Source: Chitinophagaceae bacterium
GTDB taxonomy: Bacteria; Bacteroidota; Bacteroidia; Chitinophagales; Chitinophagaceae
Assembly (NCBI GenBank): GCA_947454235.1
Contig: CANGIY010000005.1
Span: 124,001 to 188,000, forward strand
Length of the DNA: 64,000 nucleotides
Direction: 5' to 3'
A program made the translations under genes and the position numbers. Below the pieces are notes generated by a model. That model made no database searches and was not told where the DNA came from. It worked only from the letters and a program-made list of their open reading frames with translations. Positions 54,843-64,000 of the stretch are shown one piece after another; within the stretch, counting starts at the first letter, position 1; every line of letters begins with the position of its first letter.

Positions 54843-55634
54843 ATGAAGTTTACATTGAAATTATTTATATTTTTTTGCTTGTTCTCTCCGGTGTTTAATG
54901 CTGGTGCACAGGTGCAATACGACTGGACTTCAGCGGGAATTAAGAGTAAGCCGAAAAAGGTAATTCAAAAGCATTATTTGGGGGAGGGCAATGGAAAAAG
55001 ACTATCTGAAATTGCCACAAGTGAATATGATAGGAATGGAAAAGTTAGTTCTAAGACGCTCACTTATAGCTTTGAAGGAAATTCAGGCATAAAGACCCTG
55101 TACAATTACAAGAACGGGAAGCTTGCTAACATGATATCTTATCAATTGGCCGACACAGCTACCCGAGATACAGTGTGGGTGAGTTACTCAAAAAACAAGA
55201 AGGAAGCTTTGGTTGAGTATCGCGATGTGCAAGGGAACAAATTAAAAAGCGAATTACATATTTTTGATACTGCCGGCAGAGAAATTGAATTGAAAGCATT
55301 GGCTGAAACCAGAAAATATGTAGTGACGTATAAATACAATAAGGCAGGTATGTTGGTTAAAATTACGCGCAGCAAGCCTGAAAACCCCCTTGATGGCACT
55401 AGCCGCCCCGAGGACGAGACTTACACATACGATGCGAAAGGTTTTGTAAGCAATTATATCGGCATCAGTAGCCACGGTTTAAAACTGGTTACAAAAACAG
55501 AGTACCCCACCATTGACAAGAAAGGAAACTGGACCACCAAAATTGAAAGAACCGAATCAATAGTAATCAAAGACAATTCCCACCTAACGGGCGATCGCGC
55601 TGAAGTTTTTGAACGGGAGATAGTTTATTACTAG
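54843..55634 (+). CDS. secreted YD/RHS-repeat-like protein of unknown function
   Basis: A 263-residue protein with a signal peptide (FIFFCLFSPVFNAGAQ). The mature part consists of short tyrosine-centred strands such as SEYDRNGKVSSKTLTYS, YNYKNGKLANMIS, YKYNKAGMLVKITR and YTYDAKGFVSNYI. These recall the YD repeats of RHS proteins, but there is no toxin or core domain. In Bacteroidota such proteins are usually surface-associated and uncharacterised. Confidence 0.6.
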   Translation: MKFTLKLFIFFCLFSPVFNAGAQVQYDWTSAGIKSKPKKVIQKHYLGEGNGKRLSEIATSEYDRNGKVSSKTLTYSFEGNSGIKTLYNYKNGKLANMISYQLADTATRDTVWVSYSKNKKEALVEYRDVQGNKLKSELHIFDTAGREIELKALAETRKYVVTYKYNKAGMLVKITRSKPENPLDGTSRPEDETYTYDAKGFVSNYIGISSHGLKLVTKTEYPTIDKKGNWTTKIERTESIVIKDNSHLTGDRAEVFEREIVYY

Positions 55635-55774
55635 CAGTTGAATGACTTGTTATGTTTCTATCCTCTAATCCGGGCGTAGTTCGTACCCTTTTTTGAGGCT
55701 TTTCTTTGTAAATTTCTTAAAATCGGTACTTTCGGGCACGATTTTTTAAACAGTAAACGCAAAATTTAAACCCC

Positions 55775-56989
55775 ATGGGATTTTTAGATAACCTTTTTAA
55801 AAAGAAAGATACTCCTGCTCCGTCATCTACGGCACCTACACCGGCACCAACTCCTATTGCAACGCCACAACCTGCACATACACCACCTCCACCGCCAATG
55901 CCTTCGGCGCCACCGAAAATGGTCGATATGAAAGTGTCGAATATTAGTGAGTTCTGGAATTGGTTTGGGCAGAACGAAGCAGCTTTCAAAAGAATTGTGT
56001 TTGAAAACGGCAATGTTCAACAAGATTTTCTTGGTGCTGTTGTTGGCAAACTTCAATTATTACAAAACGGAATTTGGTTACTGGCAGGCGTTGCTGAAGG
56101 ACCAATTATAGAATTAGTGCTTACAGCAGAAGGAATGGTTAAACTGTTCCCTGTTATTGATACCATTATTGCCGCCGCACCACAAATTCCGGGTTGGAAG
56201 TTTACGGCTTTGAAACCTGCAGTGCCCAATGTGGGCTGGAATATTAAAATGGGTAATTATGAGTTCAGCGCCGAGAAGTTAAACTTTTACGTAAACGAGC
56301 ATGACAGCATGCCTGATCTCATTGATATTGCTGTTTTCTACGACGATTTCAATGCAAGTGAAAATGATTTGATGCACAACGGTGTTTTCATGTACATCGA
56401 TAATCTTTTGGGTGAACGTGAATTTGCCACCATCATTGATGGTATTTCTGTAGGTAGCCGCCAGAATGCACAAAAAGAGCTCATTCCAATATCTAATTTG
56501 AAAGATTACCTCAGCACACGCCAAAAGCAATTTGTTGATAAATACCAGGGTTTCAGCAGAAATACCGAAGATGACCAATACATAGGGCTTGAAGGTCGTA
56601 CACCTAATGGCAGCCCGGTTTTGGCAAACATCAACCAAAATCTGATAAATTGGGATACCAAAGCGTCGCACCCGTGGTTAATGAAGGTAACTTGTACGTT
56701 TAAGACTCCGGTAACTAATGGAGGTCTTGACGCTCAGACAAGTGAGTTTCTGGACGAAATCGAGGAAGAAATTTGCACTAAACTGCCTGATGTTGAGGGA
56801 TACCTCAACTTTGGCAGGGTAACTGTTGAAAACATCAGGGAGTTATTTTTTGCATGCCGCGAATACAGCCATCTATCAACAGTGATGCATCATATTCAGA
56901 AGTCGAATAAGCGCCCGATAACGATAGAATTCGAAGTGCAGAAGGATAAATACTGGCGTTTATTTGACCAATTCAGGCCAAGTGCATAG
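55775..56989 (+). CDS. DUF695-like protein with Pro-rich linker
   Basis: A 404-residue cytoplasmic protein. A short charged start (MGFLDNLFKKKD) and a Pro/Ala/Thr linker (about residues 15-47) precede an alpha/beta region. The C-terminal third (WLMKVTCTF to FRPSA) has a DUF695-type pattern: trp-lys-val strands, IEEEICTKL, GRVTVENIRELFF and YWRLFDQF. DUF695 is of unknown function. The middle part (about 50-270) is not recognised. It precedes accA, which has its own promoter. Confidence 0.6.
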   Translation: MGFLDNLFKKKDTPAPSSTAPTPAPTPIATPQPAHTPPPPPMPSAPPKMVDMKVSNISEFWNWFGQNEAAFKRIVFENGNVQQDFLGAVVGKLQLLQNGIWLLAGVAEGPIIELVLTAEGMVKLFPVIDTIIAAAPQIPGWKFTALKPAVPNVGWNIKMGNYEFSAEKLNFYVNEHDSMPDLIDIAVFYDDFNASENDLMHNGVFMYIDNLLGEREFATIIDGISVGSRQNAQKELIPISNLKDYLSTRQKQFVDKYQGFSRNTEDDQYIGLEGRTPNGSPVLANINQNLINWDTKASHPWLMKVTCTFKTPVTNGGLDAQTSEFLDEIEEEICTKLPDVEGYLNFGRVTVENIRELFFACREYSHLSTVMHHIQKSNKRPITIEFEVQKDKYWRLFDQFRPSA

Positions 56990-57034
56990 GGCGCCGGATA
57001 TAATATTTAGCAACAGCGTTAAGCAATAAACAGT

Positions 57035-57042
57035 TACATTTG
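57035..57042 (+). promoter_or_regulatory. -7 box of the accA-dapA operon
   Basis: TACATTTG matches TAnnTTTG and ends 18 bases before the accA ATG at 57061. No TTTG lies at the usual -33 distance. Confidence 0.5.
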
Positions 57043-57060
57043 TAGCGCAAATTGAACATT

Positions 57061-58020
57061 ATGCAGTTTCTCGATTTCGAAAAACCACTGGAAGATATTT
57101 ACAATCAAATCCTGAAACTCAGGGAGCTGTCCATCAAAAATCAAGTTGATGTTTCGGGCAGTATCGCTGAGCTGGAAGCGGCTCTGGTATCAACGCGTAA
57201 AAACATTTACGATAACCTTACAGCTTGGCAAAGGGTACAGGTAAGCCGCCATCCTGAAAGGCCGTACACCTTGTATTATATTGAGAAAGTATTCTCTAAT
57301 TTTCAGGAGTTGTATGGCGACAGGCAGGTGAAAGATGACAAGGCACTTGTAGCAGGTATGGCTGAAATTGACGGTATGCCTGTAATGGTAATGGGTCACC
57401 AGAAAGGTATTAATACCAAAATGCGCCAGATGCGTAACTTCGGTATGGCAAACCCGGAAGGCTATCGCAAGGCGTTGCGCCTCATGAAACTTGCTGAAAA
57501 GTTCAATCGCCCCATTATTACATTAATTGATACTCCGGGTGCATTTCCCGGCATTGAAGCAGAAGAGCGCGGACAGGCTGAAGCCATTGCCCGTAACCTG
57601 TTTGAGATGGTGAATATGAAGGTGCCTGTTATTTGTATCATCATTGGTGAGGGTGCATCAGGTGGTGCTCTGGGTATTGGTGTTGGCGACAAAGTATCAA
57701 TGCTTGAAAATACATGGTACACTGTAATTAGTCCAGAGTCTTGCTCTTCAATTTTGTGGAGAAGCTGGAACTTCAAAGAAAAAGCGGCTGAACAGTTGAA
57801 GCTTACATCAAAAGACATGGCTGAATTTGGACTTGTTGATGATGTAATTCCGGAACCAGTAGGTGGTGCACATGCTGACCCTGAAACAATGGCGGCTACC
57901 TTGAAAGAATATATTCTTGAAAGTTTGGCTGAGTTAAATAAATTGACACCTGACCAACGTATTGATGCCAGAATTGAGAAATTCTCAAAAATGGGCTTCT
58001 ACGATGAAGTTGAAATGTAA
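57061..58020 (+). CDS. accA: acetyl-CoA carboxylase carboxyltransferase subunit alpha
   Basis: A 319-residue subunit that, with AccD, transfers carboxyl groups to acetyl-CoA in fatty acid synthesis. Characteristic sequences: [17 protein letters not shown] at the start, [38 protein letters not shown] and [20 protein letters not shown]. An earlier TTG is in frame but the ATG at 57061 matches family starts. dapA follows after 27 bases, so the two are probably co-transcribed. Confidence 0.96.
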   Translation: MQFLDFEKPLEDIYNQILKLRELSIKNQVDVSGSIAELEAALVSTRKNIYDNLTAWQRVQVSRHPERPYTLYYIEKVFSNFQELYGDRQVKDDKALVAGMAEIDGMPVMVMGHQKGINTKMRQMRNFGMANPEGYRKALRLMKLAEKFNRPIITLIDTPGAFPGIEAEERGQAEAIARNLFEMVNMKVPVICIIIGEGASGGALGIGVGDKVSMLENTWYTVISPESCSSILWRSWNFKEKAAEQLKLTSKDMAEFGLVDDVIPEPVGGAHADPETMAATLKEYILESLAELNKLTPDQRIDARIEKFSKMGFYDEVEM

Positions 58021-58047
58021 TACCCGATTATAACACAATATTCTATT

Positions 58048-58932
58048 ATGGCTAAAAAGCTTAAAGGAACGGGTGTTGCACTTGTAACCCCTTTCAACGT
58101 TGACGGTAGTATCGATTATGTGTCACTCGAAAAACTGGTGAACAGTGTAATAAAGGGTGGTGTTGACTTTTTGGTCGCATTAGGAACTACCGCAGAAACG
58201 CCTACTTTATCGAAGAAAGAAAAGCAGGAAGTGCTTGCAGCCGTAATTAAATACAACAACGACCGCCTGCCGGTAGTTTGTGGCATTGGTGGCAATGATA
58301 CGGCTGAGGTAATTGAAAACCTTGAGCAATTTGATTTACGTGGTGTTACTGCGATTTTAAGCGTAACGCCTTATTATAACAAACCTACGCAAGAAGGTTT
58401 GTACCAACACTTCAAGGCTGTTGCTGATGCAACTAATAAGCCAATCATCCTTTATAATGTGCCCGGTCGTACTGGCGTGAATATGTTGCCAGCTACAGTT
58501 GTCAGGCTTGCAAAAGACTTCAGGAATATCATAGGCATTAAGGAGGCATCGGGTAACATGGTGCAGTGTATGGAGTTGATTCAATCGGTTCCTGATAATT
58601 TTATCGTGCTTTCGGGCGATGATAATCTCGCGTTGGCTCAAATGGCTGTAGGTATGGAAGGTGTTATTTCTGTAGCTGCAAACTGCTGGCCTACAGAGTT
58701 CACCGAAATGATTAACCTGGCTTTCATCAACAAGTATGAGAAGGCGCGTAAAGTGCATTATCGTTTGCTCAATGGCATTGATTTATTGTTTGCTGAAGGT
58801 AACCCGGCAGGCGTGAAGTGCGTACTGCACCATCAGGGTATTTGTATCAATAAATTCCGCTTGCCTGTTGTGCCTGTGAGTGGCAGTACAGAGGTGAAAA
58901 TTGTTGATTTCCTTAAAACTTTGGAAGCCTAG
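58048..58932 (+). CDS. dapA: 4-hydroxy-tetrahydrodipicolinate synthase
   Basis: A 294-residue Schiff-base aldolase that condenses pyruvate with aspartate semialdehyde in lysine and peptidoglycan-precursor synthesis. Family motifs: GTGVALVTPF, GTTAETPTLSKKE, VTPYYNKPTQEG, the YNVPGRTGVN tyrosine loop and the catalytic lysine in IIGIKEASGN. The length is standard. It ends three bases from the convergent serine hydrolase gene, with no terminator between them. Confidence 0.96.
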   Translation: MAKKLKGTGVALVTPFNVDGSIDYVSLEKLVNSVIKGGVDFLVALGTTAETPTLSKKEKQEVLAAVIKYNNDRLPVVCGIGGNDTAEVIENLEQFDLRGVTAILSVTPYYNKPTQEGLYQHFKAVADATNKPIILYNVPGRTGVNMLPATVVRLAKDFRNIIGIKEASGNMVQCMELIQSVPDNFIVLSGDDNLALAQMAVGMEGVISVAANCWPTEFTEMINLAFINKYEKARKVHYRLLNGIDLLFAEGNPAGVKCVLHHQGICINKFRLPVVPVSGSTEVKIVDFLKTLEA

Positions 58933-58935
58933 TCT

Positions 58936-60144
58936 TTATTCTTCTTCGTCGAGTTCCTTGCCGGAAACACCGTTTACGATACCTACTATCGCTGATGCAT
59001 GGTGGTAGATGGCTTTATTGAACTTATTGCCGAGTACAATAACTGTGAAGTTATCTTTAATAAACCTGTAGAACGAAGTGTTGTTACCATGCCACCAACC
59101 GTTGTGGTAAATAATTTTATTACCATCAGGGAAACAAAGCATACGCCAGCCTAAACCGTAGTTTTTCACACCCTTACGCTCAAATGAGCATGGACTGTAT
59201 GCCAGCTCAATTGTTTGGTTGTTCAATAAAGTATTATTGTAGAACGATTGGTCCCAGCGATACATGTCTTCGGGTGTGCTGTAAATACCTTTGTCGCCAC
59301 TAACACCGTCAGCAAACATATCTGGTTCACGCACCCAGTTAAATCGATAGCTAATCGCTGCTTCGTCAGGTAAGCCAATATGTGGGTCGTACACAAATGA
59401 GTGGTACATACCCAAAGGGCGGAAAATATAGGTGGACATGAATTCTCTAAAACTCATATCGGTAACTACTTCAACAATCTTAGCCAGCACGGCAAAGTTC
59501 GTATTGCAATAAGTAAACCGTGTACCTGCTTTGAACTCAATGTGCGGTCTGTGTTCGGTCATTACCGCAATCATCTGGTCGTTGTCTATAGGAGTGCGGG
59601 TATCGCGATTGTAAACAGGAATAAATTTCGTGTAATCGGGCAAGCCTGAGCGGTGGTTGAGGCACATGCGCACAGTTACATCGTGATATGGGAAATTTTT
59701 GATGTAGTAGTCAACGGGTTTATCGAGGTCAATTTTATTGCGTTGGTACAAGTACAGTACAGCAGAGCCCGTGAATGTTTTTGAGATTGAAGCAAGCTGA
59801 CATGAACTATTGGGCCCCCATGGTATCTTTTTTTCTTTGTTGGCGAACCCAAAGTACTTTTCGTAAATGATATGCCCTTTGTAACCAACAACTACTCCGC
59901 CGCTGAAACCTGCTCTTGATTGGCCGAGGTAAAATTTATCTATACGCTGCGCAATTTCTTTCACCTGTGGCGACATGGTATCGTAGGTGAGCGGTTTTAC
60001 TGCACCTTTTACAGGGTCTCCGACGGCTGGATGTATTGTGTTTTTTCCGTTTTTCCCGCTTACTTGTTGCGAATTGGAATTACATGCAATAATGCTCAGT
60101 AAAACAACTAAAAATACATATATATTAACCGAAATTCGAAGCAT
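58936..60144 (-). CDS. beta-lactamase-family serine hydrolase, lipoprotein
   Basis: A 402-residue exported hydrolase of the class C beta-lactamase/penicillin-binding fold. A lipobox SIIAC gives C21 as the lipid anchor. Catalytic landmarks: SISK (S119, K122), the Y-x-N equivalent YCN (212-214) and the KTG-equivalent HNG in IIYHNGWWHGN. The set fits D-aminopeptidase/esterase-like members (Beta-lactamase domain, PF00144) better than true AmpC. Probably trims peptidoglycan or hydrolyses esters at the cell envelope. A candidate -7 box lies at 60204-60211. Confidence 0.9.
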   Translation of the reverse strand: MLRISVNIYVFLVVLLSIIACNSNSQQVSGKNGKNTIHPAVGDPVKGAVKPLTYDTMSPQVKEIAQRIDKFYLGQSRAGFSGGVVVGYKGHIIYEKYFGFANKEKKIPWGPNSSCQLASISKTFTGSAVLYLYQRNKIDLDKPVDYYIKNFPYHDVTVRMCLNHRSGLPDYTKFIPVYNRDTRTPIDNDQMIAVMTEHRPHIEFKAGTRFTYCNTNFAVLAKIVEVVTDMSFREFMSTYIFRPLGMYHSFVYDPHIGLPDEAAISYRFNWVREPDMFADGVSGDKGIYSTPEDMYRWDQSFYNNTLLNNQTIELAYSPCSFERKGVKNYGLGWRMLCFPDGNKIIYHNGWWHGNNTSFYRFIKDNFTVIVLGNKFNKAIYHHASAIVGIVNGVSGKELDEEE

Positions 60145-60547
60145 TTAGCGTGCATTTACAAACCCGTTTCAGGGTATGAAATTGATATTATAGACCGAAT
60201 GGGCAAAAATAACCGTTTCAACATTTAATTGCGCCTAAAAAAACAAATTTTTATACTGTTTTATTGGCTGTTCAAACATATTATCAACACTGTTTAATGC
60301 ACAAGGTAAGCCCAAAATTGAATGAACCCCGTTTGTTTTTAGAAAAAAAATTTCGGCAGAAAGATGGAAACAAAATGAAAATTATGTATTTTTGAATTGA
60401 CAGAACACTAAGGTTTATTGATTGGAAAGTATTGTAAGATAGTGCATTACAGATACTTAAATAAAAATTATTAACTCGAAAAAAATATACAGATACCTAA
60501 TTGCAACCTTCAATTAATTCCCAGATTCACCATTAAAATTGAAATCC
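60145..60547. other. 403-bp divergent intergenic region with two candidate promoters
   Basis: It separates the minus-strand serine hydrolase from the plus-strand Ig-like gene. TAnnTTTG matches are TATTTTTG at 60387-60394 (plus) and TATTTTTG at 60204-60211 (minus). The rest is A+T-rich with no coding frame. The plus promoter would give a leader of about 145 bases. Confidence 0.45.
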
Positions 60548-63500
60548 ATGAAACATCTATTCAAATTTGTGCAGGCATTTGCACTACTTTTCTTGTTCCC
60601 GTTATTTTCAAGTGCACAATCACACTACTATCAACCGTGCCACGGTCAGGATACCAGCGCACAATATCGCGTGCTTTTTGATGGTAAACCTCAGTCAGTC
60701 TCGTTAAGCGAAAGTGAAAGAGCGGCTGTTACAGTTTTCACCAATGCATTTACAAATAAGCTTTATTACTGGCGCAATAACCATAGGATGATGATGGGGC
60801 TACTGGCGTCTGATTCTATGGACTTAGTAAGTATTTCTAAAGCATATTTTGACGGAAACAACAATCTTTTTGTAGTATCAGCAACTACCATTGTAGGCGA
60901 TACCTCTATTCGCATTTTCGATACAGGGCTGCACCTAGTGGGTGTATTGCTCAATTCATCTGGCAGTTCTACGTCATGGAACGGGGTGAAAGATATTGCC
61001 TTTGATGCATCCAATAATTTATACGTGCTCACTACCGATTCAATGTCAGGGTCAACTACTATTACCGGTACGCAAAAGCTGGTGAAGGTTACAAGCCCTA
61101 TATCTGCGCCAGGCTATAGCCTATTAAGGGGAGGTTTGTTGCACTCGAATTCAATTGCAATGAGAGGCAATGATTTGTACATCACATCGTCGGCATCGCC
61201 TAACAACATCATCAGGTACAATGCAACCAGTCTTGCGGCAGTAGATTCTATTGCTTGCGATACAACTGTGTTTCAAAAAATGTACACTACCGGTTGTAAG
61301 CTCTATGCATCAGACTATACGGGAAACAGTGCTTGGGTTTTTGATGCGCATAACCTGGCGGCAGGTGCTGAACGCAAACTGAACATCCACGCATTAAGTG
61401 GTGCGCTCACCCGATTTATTGATCTCGATGAAGACCTAAACCTTTTTACTTGTACAGGCAATAGCGTTTATTATTTTTCTGATTCAGAGCAAAACGACAC
61501 AGACGAGATTTCAGTGGTACGTGCTTACAGCCGTTGCCTGGATACTAGTTTTAATTTTCGCGCTGCCCCTGCCGGTGGACATTGGTATACTGCTGATACT
61601 TCAATCATTTTTCTTGCGGCTGATCATTTGTATGATTCAGTAGCCCATGTTTTTGGGGTGAGAGCAGGTACTTATTCTATCATGTATGTTGCAGGCACCG
61701 ATACAACCCGTTTTTCAGGCACGATAGGGGCAAGTCATATTTTTCATTCTATTCGACTTACTGATTCGGTGGCAGGTGGTAGCTGGTCGGTAGCTGCTAC
61801 AAGTTTATTGTATTTAAGAGCATCATCAAGCGATACAGTAGTAGATGTTTTTAGTACCGGTGTTGCTTACGATTCCGTTATTTACCTTGCCGGTGCTCAC
61901 AGAGCAGTGTATTATATCGATTTTTATACTTCAGGAGCATCTACTGCTCCCGGTCCAATTTATACCGTGAATAATACAAGCAATATCTATGGCTCAACCC
62001 ACATTTGTGCCAATAAAATAGCACAAATGTTCGATGATATACCGGGGGGTATTTGGTCGTTGAACAGCGATTCGATAGCGGTTATTGATGAGGTTGATGG
62101 AGCTGTATTCCCGCTTAGTGCAGGCACTGTGATTGTTTCTTATACTGTTGTTGCTCCTTGTTCAGGCGTACCAACTACGGTTACGTTCACGCTCACATTT
62201 GACTCTGTAATCAACATTGGTACAGTAAGAGGCAACCCCAATTTATGTCAGGGAATGGTTGATACACTTTACCTTGACAGACCTTCAACAGAAGTATATT
62301 CTTCCGCCCCTACATTCGCCAGTTACTTAGGAGACGCATCGCCTACTCAAAAGCTGATATCAGGGCTGCGTGGCGGAAATGCACTTATTACAATCAACTA
62401 TCACAACACGTGCGCTGATAGCGTATTATTTTTCAGTGTAAATGTGATTGATACTCCTGCAATCACCCCTGTTTCCATACCTTCCGGGTTTTGCACCGAT
62501 GCTTATGGAACTGTAGTTTTCCAAGGTAGTTCATCTATTACCTGGACTACAAGTTCAGGCACTTTTAGTCATTCAGAAGCGATGTTATCGCCCGGATTGT
62601 ACAGGGGTAATTTTCACGTTACTGCTTCAGATACAGTATTCTTAACAGCAACAGTATCAAACTCTTGCGGCAGTGCAACCCTAAGATTAAGGTTAAATCA
62701 CGTTGCTCATGTGATTGACACCATTACCGGAGATTCAACTGTTTGTGTTGGATCAACAATGACTTTTTCAGTTGCCGATGATTCTGCGACATATAGTCTG
62801 TCGAATACAAGGGTGCTGACAACAGGCTTTACTTCTTTAGGTCGCTTTTTAACTTATGCAGCAAGGCCGGGTATTGATACCGTTTTTGTACACGCCAGTA
62901 GTAGTTGCGTTTCATACTATCCGTATAATTTTAAGATTGTGACTGTTATAGATACACCGCATGCAGGAACCATTACTGCTACTGATACAATTTGTATCGG
63001 AACGTCGACTACAATTGCAACAACAGGTAGCGGTGGGGTTTATTCATTATCAAATACTAATGGATATTTCACATCATCATCTTCTATTTTCAATGCCACC
63101 AATATAGGCTTCGATTCAATATTCTATGTAGTTGATAACTATTGTGGCGTTGATACTGCTTACAAAGTAATCAATATCAGTCCGAGAGTAAGGTCAAGTG
63201 CAATCTCAGGTCCAGCTTCCTTGTGTGTAGGACGACCAGTGCAGTACGCCGATTCATTTTCAGGTATGTGGATGCTCACCAATACAAATGCAACATTTTT
63301 GGGTGTTGATACAGTTGTCGGTATAAGAGCGGGAAGAGATACTTTGTTGCACATAGTTACAGGTTCTTGTAATTCTGACACTTCAAGGCTGCCGGTTACA
63401 GTATACCCAATACCGGTTTCAGGTACTGTGCATGGCGATTCAATTTTATGTATCGGTGTATCGACGACTTTCACCGATACCACAACCGGCGGCTATTGGA

Positions 63501-64000
63501 GGCTATCTGACAGCACCATTGCGCACATTTCGAGTGGGGGTGTAGTTACTTCGTTAGCACGTGGTAGCGATACTGTATTCTACATCGTTTCCAATTACTG
63601 TGGTACTGCTGTTAGTTCAGCAGTGGTGAACATCTATCCTACTGCAACTGCTTCAGTGACCATCACATCTAGTTTGGGTGACACATTGTGCACTGGTGAC
63701 ACTACTACTCTGGCAGCACACCCGGTGAATGGCGGTACGCACCCAAGGTATCACTGGTATAAAAACGGTACATTCGTAGATACAGTGGCTTCATTCAGAT
63801 TCAACCCGGCACTAAGTGACAGGATCAACTGTATTATGGAGTCAAGTTTACAATGCTCATCGCCCGATTCGGCTTTTTCTGATACGTTAGACTTTGTAGT
63901 TTTGCCAAGGGTTACACCAACCGATAGTATTACATCATCGACCGATTCAGTATCGTACTTTGGTCAGGTTGTTACTTTCTATTCTGATATCTCTTATTGC
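60548..64000 (+). CDS. large secreted protein, propeller-like start plus Ig-like modules, cut by the window end
   Basis: An open frame of 1151 codons runs from the ATG at 60548 to the last base with no stop, so the gene continues beyond the window. A signal peptide (FKFVQAFALLFLFPLFSSAQ) is followed by about 300 residues with repeated NNLFVVSATT-, NNLYVLTTDS- and GNDLYITSSA-like strands, suggesting a beta-propeller. Ig-like modules follow (GGIWSLNSDSIAVIDEVDG, GGYWRLSDSTIAHISSGG), more divergent than those of the giant adhesin and marked by frequent DT/DS pairs. Such proteins usually end in a T9SS sorting domain, which here would lie outside the window. Probably a surface adhesin. Confidence 0.85.
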   Translation, partial: MKHLFKFVQAFALLFLFPLFSSAQSHYYQPCHGQDTSAQYRVLFDGKPQSVSLSESERAAVTVFTNAFTNKLYYWRNNHRMMMGLLASDSMDLVSISKAYFDGNNNLFVVSATTIVGDTSIRIFDTGLHLVGVLLNSSGSSTSWNGVKDIAFDASNNLYVLTTDSMSGSTTITGTQKLVKVTSPISAPGYSLLRGGLLHSNSIAMRGNDLYITSSASPNNIIRYNATSLAAVDSIACDTTVFQKMYTTGCKLYASDYTGNSAWVFDAHNLAAGAERKLNIHALSGALTRFIDLDEDLNLFTCTGNSVYYFSDSEQNDTDEISVVRAYSRCLDTSFNFRAAPAGGHWYTADTSIIFLAADHLYDSVAHVFGVRAGTYSIMYVAGTDTTRFSGTIGASHIFHSIRLTDSVAGGSWSVAATSLLYLRASSSDTVVDVFSTGVAYDSVIYLAGAHRAVYYIDFYTSGASTAPGPIYTVNNTSNIYGSTHICANKIAQMFDDIPGGIWSLNSDSIAVIDEVDGAVFPLSAGTVIVSYTVVAPCSGVPTTVTFTLTFDSVINIGTVRGNPNLCQGMVDTLYLDRPSTEVYSSAPTFASYLGDASPTQKLISGLRGGNALITINYHNTCADSVLFFSVNVIDTPAITPVSIPSGFCTDAYGTVVFQGSSSITWTTSSGTFSHSEAMLSPGLYRGNFHVTASDTVFLTATVSNSCGSATLRLRLNHVAHVIDTITGDSTVCVGSTMTFSVADDSATYSLSNTRVLTTGFTSLGRFLTYAARPGIDTVFVHASSSCVSYYPYNFKIVTVIDTPHAGTITATDTICIGTSTTIATTGSGGVYSLSNTNGYFTSSSSIFNATNIGFDSIFYVVDNYCGVDTAYKVINISPRVRSSAISGPASLCVGRPVQYADSFSGMWMLTNTNATFLGVDTVVGIRAGRDTLLHIVTGSCNSDTSRLPVTVYPIPVSGTVHGDSILCIGVSTTFTDTTTGGYWRLSDSTIAHISSGGVVTSLARGSDTVFYIVSNYCGTAVSSAVVNIYPTATASVTITSSLGDTLCTGDTTTLAAHPVNGGTHPRYHWYKNGTFVDTVASFRFNPALSDRINCIMESSLQCSSPDSAFSDTLDFVVLPRVTPTDSITSSTDSVSYFGQVVTFYSDISYC

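Overview
The window looks like chromosome of a Bacteroidota bacterium, probably of the Chitinophagales/Sphingobacteriales type. The evidence is: secreted proteins ending in type IX secretion (T9SS) sorting domains, many Bacteroidota-style promoters (-7 box TAnnTTTG, sometimes with TTTG 19 bases upstream), a MutL and a fused DAHP synthase/chorismate mutase of the Bacteroidota kind, DUF4159 and DUF4175 proteins, and moderate to low G+C. No rRNA, tRNA or CRISPR array was seen.

Layout. 1-5.7 kb (minus): radA, a formyltransferase-like gene, a leaderless periplasmic-binding-fold protein, and three tandem phage tail-collar-domain proteins. 6.4-14.1 kb (plus): a giant Ig-like-repeat adhesin of about 2560 residues. 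14.4-29.7 kb: housekeeping and envelope genes (S41 protease, FAD oxidase, DUF4175 protein, a pair of ferritin-like proteins), a tight operon of outer-membrane porin, small PstS-like protein and histidine kinase, and mutL. 29.8-31.4 kb: a REP-associated tyrosine transposase (RAYT) between two arrays of long composite palindromes. 31.9-34.0 kb: a small A+T-rich cargo block (UDG-like protein, small zinc protein, PIN nuclease). 34.1-40.3 kb (minus): TetR-TolC-MFP-RND efflux operon with a likely operator inside its promoter. 40.4-44.5 kb (minus): retropepsin-like protein, Nudix hydrolase, aroA(G)/aroQ, DUF4159 protein, rsmE and an ECF sigma factor. 44.8-47.2 kb (minus): two paralogous barrel-like secreted proteins and a truncated third copy. 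47.3-51.1 kb (minus): moxR and a three-gene ABC importer. 51.2-54.6 kb: two convergent T9SS-exported proteins (phospholipase D-like; Ig-like adhesin). 54.8-58.9 kb (plus): two poorly characterised proteins, then accA-dapA. 58.9-60.1 kb: a lipoprotein serine hydrolase. 60.5 kb to the end: a second very large secreted Ig-like protein that runs off the window.

Functional themes. Cell-surface display dominates (four large T9SS or Ig-like proteins, the collar triplet, porins). Core metabolism (accA, dapA, aroA/aroQ) and genome maintenance (radA, mutL) are interspersed. The most unusual places are the RAYT with its 152-180 bp palindromic elements, the collar/leaderless-PBP/formyltransferase neighbourhood, the 48-codon truncated paralog carrying a 17-bp inverted repeat, and a 924-bp four-module duplication inside the giant adhesin.

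All calls rest on reading the sequence and recalled family motifs; no database search was possible.
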